DNA of 9,205 nucleotides, from positions 1 to 9,205 of the forward strand of contig JAJYZM010000023.1 in assembly GCA_021799935.1 (NCBI GenBank), given 5' to 3'. Position numbers and translations under genes: made by a program. This DNA is from a bacterium. GTDB lineage: Bacteria; SZUA-79; Acidulodesulfobacterales; Acidulodesulfobacteraceae. The notes below the pieces were generated by a model. It was not told where the DNA came from and made no database searches. It saw only the letters and a program-made list of their open reading frames with translations. Of this stretch, positions 7,009 through 9,205 are shown one piece after another; within the stretch, counting starts at the first letter, position 1, and every line of letters begins with the position of its first letter.

Positions 7009-7392
7009 ATGGCATTCGACCTTTCTATGAAAATTCTTGTGGTGGACGATTTTTCCACTATGAGAAGAATAATAAAAAATATTTTAAAGCAGATAGGCTT
7101 TACGAGTATAGACGAAGCGGAAAACGGCGAAATAGCCCTGTCTAAAATCGGCGACGGAAATTACGATTTCGTCATTTCGGACTGGAATATGCCCGAAATG
7201 ACCGGCATAGAGCTTCTAAAAATGGTAAGGGCAAACGAGGCTACCAAAGACCTGCCTTTCTTAATGGTTACAGCGGAGGCGAAAAAAGAAAACGTCATAG
7301 AAGCGGTTAAAGCCGGAGTAAATAACTATATAGTCAAGCCTTTTACGGCAGAAGTCCTTCGGGAAAAGATTTCAAAAATTTTTCCCGATTAA
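7009..7392 (+). CDS. cheY: Chemotaxis response regulator CheY
   Basis: CheY carries the phosphoryl signal from CheA to the flagellar switch protein FliM. The 127-residue sequence is close to enteric CheY throughout: [47 protein letters not shown] and [13 protein letters not shown]. Active-site residues are Asp13, Asp14, acceptor Asp58, Thr88 and Lys110, with Tyr107 at the aromatic switch. All catalytic residues are intact and the length is standard. Compared with the preceding receiver this is clearly the motor-binding CheY. It has its own ribosome site and a probable promoter, and cheA follows after 27 bases. A phosphatase (CheZ, CheC or CheX) is not in the window. Confidence 0.96.
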   Translation: MAFDLSMKILVVDDFSTMRRIIKNILKQIGFTSIDEAENGEIALSKIGDGNYDFVISDWNMPEMTGIELLKMVRANEATKDLPFLMVTAEAKKENVIEAVKAGVNNYIVKPFTAEVLREKISKIFPD

Positions 7393-7419
7393 ACGATAAC
7401 ACTTTAAGGATGATATTAA

Positions 7420-9205
7420 ATGATAGACGATTCGATGCAGGAAATTGTCAACGATTTTATTCAGGAAGCCCTTGAACTTCTTGAGAGCCTTAACGAAAAT
7501 TTTATAGAGCTCGAAAAACAGCCCGACAACAAAGAAATTTTAAACACGATATTCAGGGCGGCTCATACGGTCAAAGGCTCAGCCGGATTCTTAGGCTTTC
7601 AGAACATAGTGGAACTTGCTCACAGCGCCGAAAATATTCTTAATAAGCTGAGGCAGGGAGAAATCAGCCTTACGTCCGAAATGACCGACGAACTGCTTAA
7701 GACCATGGATATTCTTAAGTCTATGATAATAAAGGTATCGGAAACCGGTTCGGAAGGCGAGCCTCCGGAAGGCAATGCGGAACTCGTCTCGAAATTAAAC
7801 GCTTTGTCCAAAGGCTCCGGCCCGGCGGCCGCAAAACCGGCTTCATCCTCAATTTCCGGCGCAGTTTGGCCGGAAGTAAAAAAAGAAACCGGTGCCGTTT
7901 CGGAAACCGAAGCATCCGCTACGGCTTCCGCGGAAAATTCTTCCGCCCCGGCGCAGAATAACGATTCTTCAAAGGCTTCGCCTGCGGCAGGCGGTACTAC
8001 TTCAGGTTCAGGCAAAAAAAAGGCGAGAAGTTTAGGCGATATACTTCTTGAAGACAACCTTATTTCTAAAGAAGAATTAGAAGAGATTTATAAAGAAAAA
8101 GAAGAGGAAGAACGTAAAGAGGGAAAGGAAAAAGCCGGAGAGGAGCATTTCGGCGTTAAAACTTTACCAGACGTGGAGATTCCGGAAATCTCCGCCGAAG
8201 AAATTACACATCCTTCGGCATCGGAAGCGCCGCCGTTTTTTTCCGCGCCTTCCGACGAGCCCTTACAGCCCGCGTCCGTCCAGCAGCCGCCTGTCGGCAA
8301 GAAACCGGCTTCCGCCGCGGTTCAGGCTCCGCCGTCGGAGCTCAAAGAAACGACTATCAGGGTGGACATAGAAAGGCTCGATAACGTTATGAATCTTGTC
8401 GGCGAATTAGTTCTTGCAAGGAACAGGCTGTTTAATATTTCGTCTAAATTGGAAATAAAATACGCCGATGACGACCTTTCGTCCGCTCTGGCTCAGGTGG
8501 TTGCCGGACTCAATCTCGTAACGACGGACCTTCAGCTTGCGGTTATGAAAACAAGGATGCAGCCCGTTAAAAAGGTGTTCAGCAAATTTCCGAGAATGGT
8601 AAGGGACCTTTCGCGCGAATTGGGCAAAGATATTGAACTGCTTATATCAGGCGAAGAAACCGAATTAGACAAATCCGTCATAGAAGAAATAGGCGACCCG
8701 TTAGTTCATTTAATCAGAAACAGCGTGGACCACGGCATAGAGGACAAAGAAGCAAGAAAAGCCGCCGGAAAACCGGAAAGAGGCACGATAAAACTGAGCG
8801 CGGAGCATGAAGGAAATTATATTATAATATCCGTTATAGACGACGGCAAAGGCATGGACCCTGCCGTAATTAAAAGAAAAGCCGTCGAAAAAGGCGTAAT
8901 GGACGAAAAATCGGCGGCGAGCCTTTCCGATAAAGATGCGTTAAATCTTATTTTTGCGCCGGGTTTCAGCACTAAAGACAAGGCTACGGAAATTTCGGGC
9001 AGAGGCGTAGGAATGGACGTCGTAAAAACGAATATTCAGAAGCTTAACGGAATTATCGAAATTAATTCCGAGCCGGGGCAGGGTTCGGGCATTATATTAA
9101 AGCTTCCCCTGACCGTCGCGATAATCCAGACTCTTATCGTAGGAATAGCCGACGAAGTTTTCGCCATACCTCTTAATTCCGTCGTAGAAACGCTCAGAAT
9201 AAAAG
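7420..9205 (+). CDS. cheA: Chemotaxis histidine kinase CheA (3' truncated by window)
   Basis: CheA autophosphorylates under receptor control and passes the phosphate to CheY and CheB. The frame is open from the ATG at 7420, with AAGGA nine bases upstream, to the window end: 595 codons. P1 (about 1-105) has the phospho-acceptor His49 in AAHTVKGSAGFLGF. Residues about 107-310 are a long Ala/Ser/Pro/Glu/Lys-rich linker with no recognisable P2; it contains LGDILLEDNLISKEEL at 205-220 followed by a highly charged helix. P3 begins near 311 (TTIRVDIERLDNVMNLVGEL). P4 has the N box HLIRNSVDHG (430-439), G1 DDGKG (474-478), F box FAPGFST (512-518) and G2 GRGVGMD (527-533). P5, the CheW-like domain, starts near 570 and is cut off. 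The linker DNA is visibly more GC-rich than the flanks, as expected for Ala/Pro/Ser-rich coding, so transfer need not be invoked. Confidence 0.96.
   Translation, partial: MIDDSMQEIVNDFIQEALELLESLNENFIELEKQPDNKEILNTIFRAAHTVKGSAGFLGFQNIVELAHSAENILNKLRQGEISLTSEMTDELLKTMDILKSMIIKVSETGSEGEPPEGNAELVSKLNALSKGSGPAAAKPASSSISGAVWPEVKKETGAVSETEASATASAENSSAPAQNNDSSKASPAAGGTTSGSGKKKARSLGDILLEDNLISKEELEEIYKEKEEEERKEGKEKAGEEHFGVKTLPDVEIPEISAEEITHPSASEAPPFFSAPSDEPLQPASVQQPPVGKKPASAAVQAPPSELKETTIRVDIERLDNVMNLVGELVLARNRLFNISSKLEIKYADDDLSSALAQVVAGLNLVTTDLQLAVMKTRMQPVKKVFSKFPRMVRDLSRELGKDIELLISGEETELDKSVIEEIGDPLVHLIRNSVDHGIEDKEARKAAGKPERGTIKLSAEHEGNYIIISVIDDGKGMDPAVIKRKAVEKGVMDEKSAASLSDKDALNLIFAPGFSTKDKATEISGRGVGMDVVKTNIQKLNGIIEINSEPGQGSGIILKLPLTVAIIQTLIVGIADEVFAIPLNSVVETLRIK

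Noticed and set aside
7620..8057. 145-codon open frame on the minus strand opposite the cheA linker (and shorter ones nearby)
   Set aside because: It lies wholly within the cheA frame, its Ala/Pro/Ser/Glu composition mirrors the low-complexity linker on the other strand, and it has no recognisable domain.

Overview
The window is a 9.2 kb stretch of a flagellar and chemotaxis gene cluster. All nine genes are on the + strand, with gaps of 68 bases or fewer and one 8-base overlap. The DNA is AT-rich, with heavy use of ATA for Ile, AGA/AGG for Arg and many AAA/TTT codons. The order flhA-flhF-flhG-fliA running into che genes is common in polarly flagellated Gram-negative bacteria. Together with the strongly proteobacterial-looking CheY, it suggests a deltaproteobacterium/Desulfobacterota-like or related AT-rich lineage. 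That placement is inference; no rRNA or other marker is present.

Layout: 1-923 is the 3' part of flhA (export gate). 930-2120 is flhF (SRP-type GTPase for flagellar placement). 2153-3001 is flhG (MinD-like ATPase that limits flagellar number). 3012-3722 is the flagellar sigma factor fliA. 3715-5688 is a 657-residue all-helical protein with HEAT-like repeats that overlaps the end of fliA. 5710-6555 is cheR. 6569-6940 is a divergent single-domain response regulator. 6941-7008 is the longest non-coding gap and holds a near-consensus housekeeping promoter. 7009-7392 is a canonical cheY. 7420-9205 is cheA, cut by the window edge within its last domain.

The first half decides where flagella form, how many, and when late genes are switched on. 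The second half is the core of a chemotaxis pathway: receptor methylation (CheR), the histidine kinase (CheA) and phospho-acceptors (CheY and a second receiver). CheW, CheB, receptors and a phosphatase are not in the window.

Most of this is ordinary motility biology, and I see no wholly new system. The points most worth following are the unrecognised HEAT-like protein coupled to the sigma factor, the combination of a FlhF with degenerate GTPase motifs and a FlhG lacking the usual FlhF-activating N-terminal helix, a CheA whose linker has a short LGDIL-type motif and no visible P2 domain, and a second receiver with a shortened signalling face.
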